A stretch of DNA of 51,069 nt from Nitrospinota bacterium (GCA_016212295.1 JACRGO010000149.1:1-51069); one strand, 5' to 3'. Positions 8,386-17,728 are shown, numbered from the stretch's first letter. A program made the numbers and translations. Notes: generated by a model not told the origin, from the sequence alone.

Positions 8386-9593
8386 AAGATATTGCACTGG
8401 CGGCCGCCAAGTCCGCAGGCATTGCCTTTCCTGCCGACGGCGTCCTGGCTTCCACGTCGGAGGCCAAGAAAAAGACCGATAAAATTCTGGCCATTGAAAG
8501 CGTCACTCCTGACTACGGGAAAATCGGGGCCAGGGTCATCATAAAAGGCCAGAACTTCTCCAGTAATAGGGAAAGGAACATAGTTGAATTCAACGGCGTT
8601 AAGGCCACGGTAATCAGTGCAAAAAACAATAAGGCGCTGATAGTAAAAGTGCCGCCAGGGGCCTATTCCGGTTATATTACGGTAACGGTGAAAGATCAGA
8701 CCGCGACAAGCAATGTAAAATTCACGGTCCTCGGCAGCACGGGAAGCGAAATTCCTGAAGGCATGGTGGAGGTGCCGGGAGGATGTTTTACCATGGGGGA
8801 TGATAATGGGGACTGGGATGAAAAACCGGCGCACAACCACTGCGTAAGCACCTTCTACATTGATAAATATGAGACGACCAACGCACAGTATAAAAAAGAA
8901 TGTGAAGAAAACGGTCGTGAGATATGTAATTATCTGCCGCCCGCTTCTTGGCTTGCCTACTATAAAATTCATGATAGGTATAACGACCCAAATTATTCCA
9001 ATCACCCCGTGACTAATATGGCTTCACTCCATGCTGAACAGTACTGCAAGTATCGGGGGAAAAGGCTGCCCACTGAGGCGGAGTGGGAGTACGCGGCCAG
9101 GGGGCCAAACAGCTACAAATACCCTTGGGGGAATGAGGAGCCTGACAGCACGTTTGCCAATTTCTGTTCCACTTGCGTTGTGGTAGGAAAAACGGCGGAA
9201 GAGTGTTCCCAAAGTAACGCACCCGGCGGTTGCGTCATTATCACCGATGATCCCGCCAGTAATCCAAATGATTATACAGGCTTGACTATAAAACCAGGTA
9301 GCCACGAAAAAGATAAATCCTGGGCCGGAGTATATGACATGGGCGGAAACGTTAGTGAGATCACGAGCGATTGGTTGAAAAAAGAAGACTTGGATGCAAA
9401 AAAGAACAGCGCTTATATGAATGCCGGGCATGAAGGACATACCAATTATACCGAGCCTGATTTAAAAGTTGACCAGGTAATTTTAAAAGGTGGAAATTCT
9501 TGGGCGCCAACTTATTATATCAGGCCAGCTATCCACAGTTTGCTTCCTGACGGTTCGTCCAGGGCAGCAACCGGCTTTCGCTGTGCCTATTAA
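8289..9593 (+). CDS. Secreted TIG/IPT plus FGE-sulfatase (SUMF1-like) protein
   Basis: Residues 1-40 form a signal peptide almost identical to that of the preceding gene. Residues about 68-148 form an IPT/TIG immunoglobulin-like domain (IESVTPDYGKIGARVIIKGQ, ending VTVKDQTATSNVKFTVLG). Residues about 155-434 form an FGE-sulfatase domain: MVEVPGGCFTMGDDNGDWDE, IDKYETTNAQY, GKRLPTEAEWEYAARGPNS, YPWGNEEP, DMGGNVSEITSDW and the terminal ATGFRCAY. Family members either convert sulfatase cysteine to formylglycine or, more often in exported bacterial proteins, serve as C-type-lectin-like modules. No sulfatase is nearby, so a binding or structural role seems likelier. The ATG at 8289 follows AAAGGAGGG. 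Confidence 0.88.
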   Translation: MNCKDAGNFFGSSRQLHLIICAVFFICFIAVPEDIALAAAKSAGIAFPADGVLASTSEAKKKTDKILAIESVTPDYGKIGARVIIKGQNFSSNRERNIVEFNGVKATVISAKNNKALIVKVPPGAYSGYITVTVKDQTATSNVKFTVLGSTGSEIPEGMVEVPGGCFTMGDDNGDWDEKPAHNHCVSTFYIDKYETTNAQYKKECEENGREICNYLPPASWLAYYKIHDRYNDPNYSNHPVTNMASLHAEQYCKYRGKRLPTEAEWEYAARGPNSYKYPWGNEEPDSTFANFCSTCVVVGKTAEECSQSNAPGGCVIITDDPASNPNDYTGLTIKPGSHEKDKSWAGVYDMGGNVSEITSDWLKKEDLDAKKNSAYMNAGHEGHTNYTEPDLKVDQVILKGGNSWAPTYYIRPAIHSLLPDGSSRAATGFRCAY

Positions 9594-9599
9594 CTACTG

Positions 9600-9730
9600 G
9601 CCAACGCTTTGCGTTTATAAACAATCTCTTATTTTACTGATTATGTAAGTGTAAAAAATTACAAAATTTTACAAGCCCTCCGCATAAATTAATTCAATAA
9701 AAACAAGGGGTTTCCAAATTTATGCGTTGG
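9600..9730. other. Palindrome-containing convergent intergenic region
   Basis: CGCATAAATT at 9681-9690 is the reverse complement of AATTTATGCG at 9717-9726, and an outer pair GCCAACGC/GCGTTGGC spans 9600-9730. Two convergent genes end on either side, so the structure may act as a two-way transcription stop, but it lacks a clear T-tract. Confidence 0.4.
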
Positions 9731-9761
9731 CTATCCTGCTGTATGCGAGAGTTGCGCATGT

Positions 9762-11282
9762 CTACTTATTTTTCGCCCTCACGAATAGCGCGCTGTCATA
9801 ATAAACGGACAAGAGTTCCCATCCTTTTTCCTGAAGCATCTTCTCGTACACCGGGCAGTTCACCCTTATAAGCGCCATGTCGGTTGGATACTTGTCTATC
9901 AGATTTCTCCATCTTCCCTCCCTGGCGTTTACAAAATCAAAATAGGCGTCAATTGATTCCCGTGTGTAGACCGTTTCCAGCCTCCCGTCAATTGAGACCC
10001 TGCATCTGTCCCCAAGTTCCCAAATAATATATTCCCCCCAGGCGAACTCCACTGCAATGTTCCCTTCAAGCCCCAATTTCCTGATTTTGTTCACCATCAT
10101 ACGCGGGACCACATATCCCCCGCCCTGTTTATAGGAAACAGGCGTTACAAGGTCCATGATCCGCTCGTCCACGCTGAAGCGCCTTACAAAGGAATTCAGG
10201 GAAAACATCAGGGCCAGGACCAGGAGCGCTGCCGTGGCGCTTATGTTTCTTAAGGTAAGCGGGACCTTCGCCATGAAGGATTGGAATTTGTCCCGGTCCA
10301 AAAACCGGCTTACGCCGCCGTTGCTTAAAATGCCAGGCAGAAAGGCCATGGCGGATATGAAAAAGAACGGGGTGTGACGGACATGCTTCAGAGACACATA
10401 GATCGAAAAGATGATTATCAGATATTGATGGATTTTCTTTCTTTCAAACAACAGGGCCATTCCCAAAGCGGCGATGGCCAAAAGGATTTTGTAGTTATTG
10501 AGAATGTCAAAATCCGCAAGGTCCAGGGGCCGCCATTCCCCGATATACCACCGGTCCATTAAAACCGCCGGCAAAAGGTACTTGTAATAATTCAATCCAT
10601 AAGGGTTTATCAGTGGAGTCAGGAGGCACAGGAAAATTGCCGCGGCGGTCCGGAAATCGATTTTCCCTGACGCATACCAGTTGCCCAGAAAAAATAGTCC
10701 CAATATCCCCAACCCCGCCGCCACGCCTCCATGTGTGTTTGCCCAAAGGATATTAACCAGAGGCAGGAAAAAAATCAGGTTGGGCCTTTTTTCATACCGG
10801 CTCATGGCCCAAAGGAAGACCGTAAAAAAAAGGTAGGTAAAGAGGTGGGGCCTGCTGTTGATTCCAATAAAAAAATCCTGGAAGCAAATAAAATAAACAA
10901 GAATGATATGGACAGGCCGGGCGTTTTCCCTCCGGCAGACGCTGTAGCACAATGCCGTAATGGACATCCATATAATCATCTTGAACCAGATAATCCCAGG
11001 CCCGCCAAAATTTTTGTATATCCAATGGAAGATGACAGCGGCCCCCCATTCGTGGTTGACCCATAATTCCTTCACCGGCATATAGGAATAAACATCCGCT
11101 TGCGGAACCCCACGGCTTTCAACAATAAGTTTCCCAAAGGCCAGTTGGCCCCAAAAATCAGGATCAATGGCCCTGCCGTGTGAAAAGGTGACAATAGCGG
11201 AAAGGAGTATCGCGGCTAAAGCAATGAGATGGGAAAGCCTGGACGGGGATTTGTCCCGTGGGGAAGGATTCAAAGCATTCAT
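9762..11282 (-). CDS. Polytopic membrane protein, GT-C-like, function unknown
   Basis: The protein is about 506 residues with roughly ten hydrophobic segments, for example LIALAAILLSAIVTFSHG and LGILGLFFLGNWYASG. The first external loop reads AIDPDFWGQLAFGKLIVE followed by a PxADVYSY motif, resembling the catalytic aspartate loop of GT-C-type membrane glycosyltransferases. A soluble C-terminal domain of about 130 residues contains FAWGEYIIWELGDRCRVSID. The ATG at 11282 is preferred; an in-frame TTG at 11288 is the alternative. A decayed paralogue is at 49587-50133. The role is probably surface glycan or protein modification, by inference only. Confidence 0.7.
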   Translation of the reverse strand: MNALNPSPRDKSPSRLSHLIALAAILLSAIVTFSHGRAIDPDFWGQLAFGKLIVESRGVPQADVYSYMPVKELWVNHEWGAAVIFHWIYKNFGGPGIIWFKMIIWMSITALCYSVCRRENARPVHIILVYFICFQDFFIGINSRPHLFTYLFFTVFLWAMSRYEKRPNLIFFLPLVNILWANTHGGVAAGLGILGLFFLGNWYASGKIDFRTAAAIFLCLLTPLINPYGLNYYKYLLPAVLMDRWYIGEWRPLDLADFDILNNYKILLAIAALGMALLFERKKIHQYLIIIFSIYVSLKHVRHTPFFFISAMAFLPGILSNGGVSRFLDRDKFQSFMAKVPLTLRNISATAALLVLALMFSLNSFVRRFSVDERIMDLVTPVSYKQGGGYVVPRMMVNKIRKLGLEGNIAVEFAWGEYIIWELGDRCRVSIDGRLETVYTRESIDAYFDFVNAREGRWRNLIDKYPTDMALIRVNCPVYEKMLQEKGWELLSVYYDSALFVRAKNK

Positions 11283-11402
11283 GTTCAAGGTATTTTACCC
11301 TTTTCTTTTGGGCGCAGGAGAGGATATCATCAGGTATATTGAGCTTGACCTTCGGCTGACTTTTTCCTTCACGGATTACATGGCGCTCGGCTTCACAGCA
11401 AC

Positions 11403-11565
11403 TAAACTGGAAACAAAGTTCCAAATGACAAACAGCAAATTACAAATAAATTACAAATTTCAATTACTGAATGTCCAAAAGAATTCCATCTCGTTGTTTA
11501 TTCTTTTGTAATTTTGGTTATTAGGATTTATTTGTTATTTGACAATTGAAATTTGAAATTTCATG
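11403..11565. repeat. Dispersed AT-rich palindromic repeat (family B), copy 2 (inverted)
   Basis: This segment is in opposite orientation to the copy at 6690-6840. Shared blocks include CAATTACTGAATGTCC, ATTCCAT and AATTTTGGTTATTAGGATTT. It fills the divergent gap between the GT-C-like gene and the flavoprotein gene. Confidence 0.75.
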
Positions 11566-11636
11566 TATTTTTGTGCCTTACTATTAATTTTATGTTCAAA
11601 TACCCGCACCGTCAAGAAAGGATGTAAATACCCCGC

Positions 11637-12869
11637 ATGAACAAAGTGGCGATTATCGGCGGCGGGGCCTCCGGCCTTATGGCGGCGGGCACGGCGGCGT
11701 CATCGGGTTGCGAGGCCGATCTTTTCGAGCAGAACGATCGCGTGGGCAAAAAAATTCTGGCGACCGGCAACGGCAGGTGCAACATCACCAACACCGGCCT
11801 TTCTTTTTCAGCTTATTCCGGACGCCATCCAGGGTTCGCGGCTTACGGACTCAAGGAATTCGGGTTCGAGCAATTTGAAAGGTTCTGCCGCTCCATCGGC
11901 CTGCTGCTTGACGTAAAAGACGACGGCAGGGTGTATCCCCTTTCCAATGACGCGCGCTCCGTTGCCGCGGCCTTTGAGAGCTTTGCCCTGGATTCCGGTG
12001 CAAGGATTCATACCGGCCATCCGGTCACGGATATTAAAAAGTCCGGCGGACTCTTTGAACTCTCCAGCAATGAAAAACAGTTCAAGGGATATCAAAAGCT
12101 CCTCATAGCCACAGGCTCCGAGGCAGCCCCGCAGCTCGGCGGAAACGACAGCGGCTACAGGTTCGCCGTGAATTTCGGACACGGCGTCGAGGCCACCTAT
12201 CCTTCACTGGTTCAATTGCACGTTGACTCGTCCTTTCACCATAAAATGGCGGGAACCAAAATAAACGGGGAAACCACCCTTTACCTGGATCGGAGGTCCG
12301 CCGCGAAGGCCGGAGGCGACATCCTCTTTACAAGCTACGGCGTCTCCGGGTTCTCCATATTGGACATCTCCCAAAGGGCGTCCTCGGCGCTTAAGGCGTC
12401 CGGGCATGTCTCCATCGGACTTAACCTCTTGCCGGGTTTTAACGGTCAATCCCTCGCCGCGCAAATCGCCCGCTTCGCCAAGGACATGCCGGGCCGCTCC
12501 ATTAATACGCTTCTTACCGGACTTATCACCATTAAGGTTGCCCCTCATCTGCTCAAGGACGCCGGCGTGGACCCGGACATCAAGGGCGGACAGATCACGC
12601 CAAAAATCATCAGGAAAATCGCGCATAAGCTTCAGGACTGGCGCTTCGAGATCACGGACACCCACGGATTCAAGCACGCCGAGGTGAGCGGCGGCGGAGT
12701 GGGCACGGCGCAAATCAATGAAAAAACAATGGAGTCAACTTTGGTAAGCGGCCTTTATTTTTCAGGAGAGGTGATTGATATAGTGGGAAAACGCGGCGGC
12801 TATAACCTGCACTTCGCGTGGGCCAGCGGCAGGCTTGCGGGAAAAGGGCTGGCTGAAAGCCAATTTTAA
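11637..12869 (+). CDS. FAD-dependent oxidoreductase, BaiN/YhiN/HI0933 family
   Basis: The N-terminus VAIIGGGASGLMAAGTAASS is the dinucleotide-binding glycine motif, followed by FEQNDRVGKKILATGNGRCN, the family signature. The C-terminus SGEVIDIVGKRGGYNLHFAW is the matching second FAD contact. At 410 residues it is typical. Family members are flavoproteins of mostly unknown physiological substrate; BaiN is reported in bile-acid 7-dehydroxylation, which should not be assumed here. The ATG at 11637 is preceded by AAGGATG. It is a single-gene unit between repeat-containing intergenic regions. Confidence 0.9.
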   Translation: MNKVAIIGGGASGLMAAGTAASSGCEADLFEQNDRVGKKILATGNGRCNITNTGLSFSAYSGRHPGFAAYGLKEFGFEQFERFCRSIGLLLDVKDDGRVYPLSNDARSVAAAFESFALDSGARIHTGHPVTDIKKSGGLFELSSNEKQFKGYQKLLIATGSEAAPQLGGNDSGYRFAVNFGHGVEATYPSLVQLHVDSSFHHKMAGTKINGETTLYLDRRSAAKAGGDILFTSYGVSGFSILDISQRASSALKASGHVSIGLNLLPGFNGQSLAAQIARFAKDMPGRSINTLLTGLITIKVAPHLLKDAGVDPDIKGGQITPKIIRKIAHKLQDWRFEITDTHGFKHAEVSGGGVGTAQINEKTMESTLVSGLYFSGEVIDIVGKRGGYNLHFAWASGRLAGKGLAESQF

Positions 12870-13219
12870 TTGCCCGTCTCAAAATAAAACGCGCATAAAA
12901 ATTCCCCTCCTTGGAGCTGACAGTTGGACATTTTTTTGCTGAACAAGTGTTGTCTATCCCTGCCAAAAAAAATTTAACAGGGGTAGACAGTATGCACAGG
13001 ATATTTTGTTTTTATACTCTTCCAATCTAAAATCAGCAATCTGAAATTTAAAATATCTTTTGTTAGCATTTTCGCCAATTTTTTGGCGACCCCACCCGCT
13101 CCCGCATTCTCTCGAAAAGAAGACAGGCTTCTTAATAGCGCAACAATAAGTCCTTATATTTCAAGGAGTTGTGATAATGCGCCACAGCATGTGCCCTTTC
13201 TTTTTTTCGCTGACCCTGT

Positions 13220-13235
13220 AGGTATAGCTCTTGCA
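13220..13235 (+). promoter_or_regulatory. Candidate sigma-54 promoter upstream of fliL
   Basis: AGGTATAGCTCTTGCA has GG and GC elements separated by exactly ten bases, matching the -24/-12 architecture, with a perfect TTGCA at the -12 side. It lies about 130 bases before the fliL start. Flagellar genes in polar flagellates are often sigma-54 dependent. The -24 box lacks the usual TGGCA. Confidence 0.35.
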
Positions 13236-13269
13236 AATTCTCTATTGGCTGTTCTATTTTGGCCGTTTT

Positions 13270-13356
13270 TTTGACGTTCATGTCGCGCTATGCGACTGGC
13301 TCAAAAAACTTGCGCGGAAAACGCAAATTACTGAACGTAATATATAATATTAAGGA
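13270..13356 (+). repeat. Dispersed GCGCGG palindromic repeat (family C), copy 1
   Basis: The unit reads CGTCGCGCTATGCGACTGG, then an A-run, then a hairpin TTGCGCGGAAAACGCAA, ending CTGAACGTAATA. Related copies lie at 27060-27135 and 43040-43113. It ends directly in front of the fliL ribosome-binding site AAGGAGGG. Confidence 0.75.
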
Positions 13357-13362
13357 GGGATT

Positions 13363-13893
13363 ATGGGTATAGAAGAGCCTGCTGCTGCCGCCGCCGCTGA
13401 AGGAGGGGGAGCGTCCAAGGGTGGGATGATGAAATTCATCATCATCGGCCTGGTGGCGGTCCTTTTGCTGGGAGGCGGGGCTTTTGCTTATTTTAAGTTT
13501 TTCGCCGGACACGGCGAAGAGGAGAAAGCCAAGGAAGAAGGCCACGGGGAAAAATCGGAGAAGGACAAGGAGGTGGGGCAGGCCGGCATGCCTGGGACCA
13601 TGTACCCCTTGGAGTCCTTCATCGTGAACCTGGCCGGGAGTGAAGGAAAGCGCTTCCTGAAGATCACCATAGACCTTGAACTGGACAAGGCCGAGGCGGC
13701 CGAGGAAGTGAAGGCAAGGCTCCCGCAGGTAAAGGATTCCATACTTATACTCCTCAGCAGCAAGAGCTTCGAGGAAATTTATACGGTCCAGGGAAAATTC
13801 AAGTTAAGGGACGAGGTAATAAGCCGCACGAATTCGTTTTTAAAGACCGGGAAGGTCAAGAATGTATATTTTACGGAATTTGTAATTCAATAG
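13363..13893 (+). CDS. fliL: Flagellar basal body-associated protein FliL
   Basis: FliL is a single-pass inner-membrane protein that surrounds the stator units and supports torque. The 176-residue protein has a short alanine/glycine-rich cytoplasmic N-terminus, one membrane segment at about residues 22-45 (KFIIIGLVAVLLLGGGAF), a charged Glu/Lys-rich linker, and a periplasmic FliL domain from about residue 80 (YPLESFIVNLAG, RFLKITIDLELD). The C-terminus VKNVYFTEFVIQ is typical. The ATG follows AAGGAGGG. It is the first gene of the flagellar cluster and lies 15 bases from fliM. Confidence 0.93.
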   Translation: MGIEEPAAAAAAEGGGASKGGMMKFIIIGLVAVLLLGGGAFAYFKFFAGHGEEEKAKEEGHGEKSEKDKEVGQAGMPGTMYPLESFIVNLAGSEGKRFLKITIDLELDKAEAAEEVKARLPQVKDSILILLSSKSFEEIYTVQGKFKLRDEVISRTNSFLKTGKVKNVYFTEFVIQ

Positions 13894-13908
13894 AGGCGCG
13901 TTTAACCC

Positions 13909-14889
13909 ATGAGCCAGGTTTTATCACAAGAAGAGGTCGACGCCCTATTACGGGGTGTCACGGACGGTGAAATCGAGACCGAGACGGACGAATCCGCCGA
14001 AGAGTCAGAGATAGTTCCTTATGATCTTACAAGCCAGGAACGGATCATCCGCGGTAGAATGCCCACCCTGGACATCATCAACCAGCGGTTTTCCCGGCTT
14101 TTCCGGCAGAGCCTTTCCACTTCCTTGCGGAAGATAGCCGACGTCAGCACGGTTTCAACTGACACGGTGAAGTTCGGTGAATTCATAAAATCCCTGCCTG
14201 TCCCGGCTAGCCTTCATATTTTCAGGATGGAACCCCTTCGCGGCTTCGCCCTTTTCGTGGCGGAAAGCAAGCTGGTTTTTTCCCTTGTTGATACTTTCTT
14301 CGGCGGCGGCGCCGGGCGGACGGTCAAGATAGAAGGCCGCGATTTCACTTCAATAGAGCAGAGGATGATTAAAAAAGTGGTCATCTCCGCGCTCTCGGAC
14401 TGGGAAAAGGCATGGAAACCGGTTCATTCCGTCAATATCAGTTTCGTCCGGTCAGAGGTCAACCCGCAGTTCGCCGCTATCGTGCCGCCCACGGATGTCG
14501 TGGTAGTCATTCTTTTCGAGGTGGAGATGGAAAACGTCGCCGGGACCATAACCATTTGCCTGCCATACTCCACCATAGAGCCGATCATCAGTAAACTCCG
14601 GGCCGGATTCCAGAGCGACCAATTGGAAGTGGACCAAACCTGGATCAGACGTTTAAGCGACCGGTTGAACGAGACCCTGGTCAACATGCTGGTAAGTCTT
14701 GGAAGGACCACCATATCAGGGAAGGAATTAATGGGGTTGAAGATAGGCGATATTATTCAGTTGGACAATGATATAGGAGAGCCTTTGACCGTCACCGTGG
14801 AAGGCGTCCCCAAATTCAGGGGCATTCCCGGCAACAGCAGGGGCAACAAGGCGATAAAGGTCACGGAAATAATAGAAAAAACGGCTTGA
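13909..14889 (+). CDS. fliM: Flagellar motor switch protein FliM
   Basis: FliM forms the middle of the C-ring and receives CheY-phosphate to switch rotation. The N-terminal CheY-binding motif is present as LSQEEVDALLRGV. The middle CheC-like domain follows (PYDLTSQERIIRGRMPTLDI onward) and a SpoA domain closes the protein (GDIIQLDNDIGEPLTVTVEG). The 326 residues are full length. The initiating ATG is 15 bases after fliL. The intercistronic gap to fliN is unusually long because of a palindromic repeat. Confidence 0.95.
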   Translation: MSQVLSQEEVDALLRGVTDGEIETETDESAEESEIVPYDLTSQERIIRGRMPTLDIINQRFSRLFRQSLSTSLRKIADVSTVSTDTVKFGEFIKSLPVPASLHIFRMEPLRGFALFVAESKLVFSLVDTFFGGGAGRTVKIEGRDFTSIEQRMIKKVVISALSDWEKAWKPVHSVNISFVRSEVNPQFAAIVPPTDVVVVILFEVEMENVAGTITICLPYSTIEPIISKLRAGFQSDQLEVDQTWIRRLSDRLNETLVNMLVSLGRTTISGKELMGLKIGDIIQLDNDIGEPLTVTVEGVPKFRGIPGNSRGNKAIKVTEIIEKTA

Positions 14890-14902
14890 CGCCGGCATCA
14901 GC

Positions 14903-14970
14903 AGTCATTAGTCAATGGTCTGGTGGGATGTCTTGTTTTTACCAATGACTATTGACCAATGACTAATGAC
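14903..14970. repeat. TGACCAATGACTAATGAC palindrome (family D), copy 1
   Basis: GTCATTAGTCAATGGTC at 14904-14920 pairs with GACCAATGACTAATGAC at 14954-14970 with one mismatch. It sits between fliM and fliN. A related palindrome is at 48719-48787. Confidence 0.85.
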
Positions 14971-15006
14971 CAATGACTATTACTTTCAAACTTAGGAGGT
15001 ATCCGC

Positions 15007-15414
15007 ATGGGAACTGATGATTTTTCGGATTTAGAAGGCATGGGGGGCGGCGAAGGCCCCGGCACGGTGCCTGAAATCGATGAGGAAGCATACGCGTCCG
15101 GCGTCTCCCTGCAGCAGGCCGAGGACCAGTATCTTGCCGAGGACAGGGAGCCAAGAAACCTTAATCTGATCCTGGATATTCCATTGCAGGTAAGGGTGGA
15201 ATTGGGCCGGACAAAAATGTTGATCAACGACCTTCTCCAGCTAGGGCAGGGGTCGGTTATAGAGCTTTCCAAACTCGTTGGAGAGCCGCTTGAGGTCCTG
15301 GTGAACGATAAACTGGTGGCGAGAGGCGAGGTGGTCGTCGTTAATGAAAAATTCGGCGTCCGCTTGACGGATATCATAACTCCGATGGAACGTGTAGAGG
15401 CCCTCGGGGATTAA
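15007..15414 (+). CDS. fliN: Flagellar motor switch protein FliN
   Basis: FliN forms the base of the C-ring and interacts with FliH to deliver export substrates. The 135-residue protein has a variable acidic N-terminal 50 residues and a C-terminal SpoA domain: LILDIPLQVRVELGRTKMLI, LLQLGQGSVIELSKLVGEPL, VNDKLVARGEVVVVNEKFGV. The ATG at 15007 follows TAGGAGG. It comes after the palindromic element downstream of fliM. Confidence 0.95.
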   Translation: MGTDDFSDLEGMGGGEGPGTVPEIDEEAYASGVSLQQAEDQYLAEDREPRNLNLILDIPLQVRVELGRTKMLINDLLQLGQGSVIELSKLVGEPLEVLVNDKLVARGEVVVVNEKFGVRLTDIITPMERVEALGD

Positions 15415-15435
15415 TTATAAAATAAGGAGGCCCCA

Positions 15436-16677
15436 ATGAGACGATGGTTTGGCGTGGCGTTGACGATTTTTTTTACCCTTTCCGCTGGGCGGGCTTTTTC
15501 CGTTTCCCTGGAGGGGTTTAATTCCTTGAACGATATCAAGGCTTTTTCATCGGAAAATAATGTCCGTCTTTCCATCGACTTTAAAAAGCCACTAAAGGAT
15601 TATAAAGGCCCTATCTTTTACGAAAAAAGCATCCAGATCGATTTCCCTGATTCCTATATCAGTCCCGCGAAGAGAAAATTTCAGGTCGGCGATGATCTGA
15701 TCCAGGAAATCACAGCGTACCAATACAATAAGGACGTTGTGAGGGTCCGTTTTGTCCTGGCGCGTTCCCAATACGATCTCGACAAGAATTTCACCTTGGA
15801 AACCAGGGATGGGAACATGATTTTTTCCATTAGAAAGTTGCCGAGCGACCCGCTTGCCAGGCTTCTTGAAAAATCGACGTCCGAAACCAAGGAAGCCGCG
15901 CAAGCCCCGGCCCCGGCGGAACCTAGGGAAGTCCAGGTCCAGACAGTCCAAAAGAAAACAGAGCCTGAAGCAGCGCCGCCGGACGAGGCCAAGGTTAAGA
16001 AAGAACCCACGCAAGGATCTGGCTCATTGCCTGATTCCTTGTTCGCGTCACTGGAACCGGCCAAGGGAGCCGCCGGGCAAGGGAAGCTGAATCAGGAACC
16101 GGCGGTCCTCGCGCTGCATACCGGGGAGAACGCGCCTGACCTCTTTTCAGCAAGCGTGAAAATTTACGGCGCCCTTTTCGCCATTCTGGCCGTCTTCCTT
16201 GTTATCTTTTATTTCGCGAAAAATCATTTCTTCAATGGAATCCTGGCCCTTAACAAGGACAAGCTTATCGACGTCATAGCGACAAACCATATCGGGGCCA
16301 GGAAATTCATTTCCCTGGTGGAGGTCGCCGGGGAGGTCCTGGTGCTTGGCGTCTCGAACAACCATATTTCCATGCTGACCCGCATTGAAGACATGTCCAT
16401 GGTGGAGAAGCTTAAACAGCACAAGGCGCGTTTCCCGAAGTCCAATCCTTTAGGGGGTTTTAAGTTCCCCTTCCCTTTCCCAAAAAAGGACAAAACAGCC
16501 GCGCCTGATCTGGATTTTTCTTCTCACTTGAAAAGTTTTTCCCCGGATTCGCCGCCGGAACCGGAGTTCACGAAACCGAACAATACAGCGGCGGACGTGG
16601 CCCGGCTGATTCAGGATAGGCTTGGCAGGGCAAGAAAAAGCGAAAAAATGGATTTTTCCATTGAAAGCGTGGTGTGA
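15436..16677 (+). CDS. fliO: FliO-like flagellar protein with AMIN-like N-terminus
   Basis: FliO assists assembly of the FliP/Q/R export gate and is usually 100-150 residues. This one is 413. A signal peptide (about 1-22) leads to a periplasmic AMIN-like region at about 25-130 ([39 protein letters not shown]), a Pro/Ala/Lys-rich linker to about 235, a membrane segment at about 243-262 ([17 protein letters not shown]), and a FliO-type cytoplasmic domain ([37 protein letters not shown]). A long low-complexity tail follows. Position between fliN and fliP and the C-terminal domain support the call. The AMIN assignment is by eye; AMIN domains in PilQ and AmiC bind peptidoglycan. Confidence 0.85.
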   Translation: MRRWFGVALTIFFTLSAGRAFSVSLEGFNSLNDIKAFSSENNVRLSIDFKKPLKDYKGPIFYEKSIQIDFPDSYISPAKRKFQVGDDLIQEITAYQYNKDVVRVRFVLARSQYDLDKNFTLETRDGNMIFSIRKLPSDPLARLLEKSTSETKEAAQAPAPAEPREVQVQTVQKKTEPEAAPPDEAKVKKEPTQGSGSLPDSLFASLEPAKGAAGQGKLNQEPAVLALHTGENAPDLFSASVKIYGALFAILAVFLVIFYFAKNHFFNGILALNKDKLIDVIATNHIGARKFISLVEVAGEVLVLGVSNNHISMLTRIEDMSMVEKLKQHKARFPKSNPLGGFKFPFPFPKKDKTAAPDLDFSSHLKSFSPDSPPEPEFTKPNNTAADVARLIQDRLGRARKSEKMDFSIESVV

Positions 16678-16679
16678 TA

Positions 16680-17447
16680 ATGAATCCAAGGCCAAAAGGC
16701 ATTTTTGTGATGGGCGCTATGTCAGGCGCTCTTTTTTTGTCTTTTCCCGCCCTTGCCTATGCCGCGGACGCGGCCTTTCCCACAATTAACATTGGAATAG
16801 GGTCTTCCGCCAACCCCTCGGAGATCGCCACTAGCCTCAAGGTCATCTTTATCCTGACGGTCCTTTCCCTGGCCCCGGCGATACTGGTATTGATGACTTC
16901 CTTCGCCAGGATTGTCATAGTGTTGTCTTTTCTCAGGCAGGCCATCGGGACCCAAGGTATGCCGCCAAACCAGATTCTTATCGGCCTGGCCTTGTTCCTT
17001 ACTTTTTTTATCATGTCGCCTGTTTTCAATGATATTAATGAAAATGCCCTTCAGCCGTACCTGACCGAAAAAATTTCCCAGGAAAACGCCCTGTCGAAGG
17101 CCGCCGCTCCAATACGGACGTTCATGTTCAAGCAAACCCGTGAAAAGGACCTGGCCCTGTTCGTAAGGGCCGCGAAGCTCAACAGACCCAAGGTTTATGA
17201 TGATATCCCTATCCAAGTCCTGGTCCCGGCCTTCATCATCAGTGAACTGAAGACCTCTTTTCAAATCGGTTTTTTGATATATATCCCTTTCCTTATACTC
17301 GACATGGTGGTGGCGAGTGTTTTGCTTTCAATGGGCATGATGATGCTGCCCCCGGTTTTAATTTCATTGCCTTTTAAGTTGATGCTGTTCGTCCTTGTGG
17401 ACGGGTGGCACCTCATCATGGGGTCGTTGATAGAAAGTTTTCATTAA
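16680..17447 (+). CDS. fliP: Flagellar export gate protein FliP
   Basis: FliP is the main subunit of the FliP5-Q4-R1 export gate in the inner membrane. A cleavable signal peptide is present ([20 protein letters not shown]). The family blocks [58 protein letters not shown] and [20 protein letters not shown] are all intact. The ATG at 16680 is preferred; a GTG at 16674 overlapping the fliO stop (GTGA) is the alternative. The length of about 255 residues is normal. Confidence 0.95.
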   Translation: MNPRPKGIFVMGAMSGALFLSFPALAYAADAAFPTINIGIGSSANPSEIATSLKVIFILTVLSLAPAILVLMTSFARIVIVLSFLRQAIGTQGMPPNQILIGLALFLTFFIMSPVFNDINENALQPYLTEKISQENALSKAAAPIRTFMFKQTREKDLALFVRAAKLNRPKVYDDIPIQVLVPAFIISELKTSFQIGFLIYIPFLILDMVVASVLLSMGMMMLPPVLISLPFKLMLFVLVDGWHLIMGSLIESFH

Positions 17448-17458
17448 GGAGAAAAAAA

Positions 17459-17728
17459 ATGACGGAATCCTGGGTATTAGGATTTGGCAGGGAGGCCATT
17501 GAGCTGACCTTGATGCTTTCCGCGCCCATGTTAGGATTTGGGCTGGTGACAGGCATTCTGATTTCCATTTTCCAGGCGGTTACCTCCATACAGGAAATGA
17601 CGTTGACCTTCATACCGAAGATACTCATGGTCTTTCTGGCGCTGCTGCTTTTCTTTCCTTGGCTTTTGCAGTCCATGATGGGGTTCACGGTAAGGGTCTT
17701 TCAGCAGATTCCTAATATAATCCGGTAA
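17459..17728 (+). CDS. fliQ: Flagellar export gate protein FliQ
   Basis: FliQ is a two-helix inner-membrane component of the export gate. The start is the ATG at 17459, directly after AAGGAG; an upstream in-frame ATG lies inside fliP and is rejected. The 89 residues include the conserved pattern ISIFQAVTSIQEMTLTFIPK and two hydrophobic helices (LMLSAPMLGFGLVTGILIS and ILMVFLALLLFFPWLL). It lies 11 bases after fliP. Confidence 0.95.
   Translation: MTESWVLGFGREAIELTLMLSAPMLGFGLVTGILISIFQAVTSIQEMTLTFIPKILMVFLALLLFFPWLLQSMMGFTVRVFQQIPNIIR

Larger units (their letters stand above)
12870..13362. other. Intergenic region upstream of the flagellar cluster
   Basis: No gene is supported. A 12-base stem (TGTCTATCCCTG at 12951-12962 pairing with CAGGGGTAGACA at 12978-12989) lies just after the flavoprotein gene. 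Positions 13270-13356 hold a copy of the dispersed GCGCGG repeat (family C). A sigma-54-like sequence is annotated separately. Confidence 0.5.

Noticed and set aside
8097-9005. 302-residue open frame on the minus strand
   Set aside because: It is antisense to the well-supported TIG/FGE-sulfatase gene, has no homology-like motifs and reads through the duplicated signal-peptide segment.
7396-9593. Diversity-generating retroelement target genes, because DUF1566 and FGE-sulfatase folds are typical DGR variable proteins
   Set aside because: No reverse transcriptase, Avd gene or template repeat with adenine-biased differences is present, and the 3' ends of the two genes share no repeat. The shared segment is at the 5' end instead.
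13177-13221. 14-codon open frame with AAGGAG upstream, before fliL
   Set aside because: Too short and without similarity or conservation evidence; it overlaps the candidate promoter.
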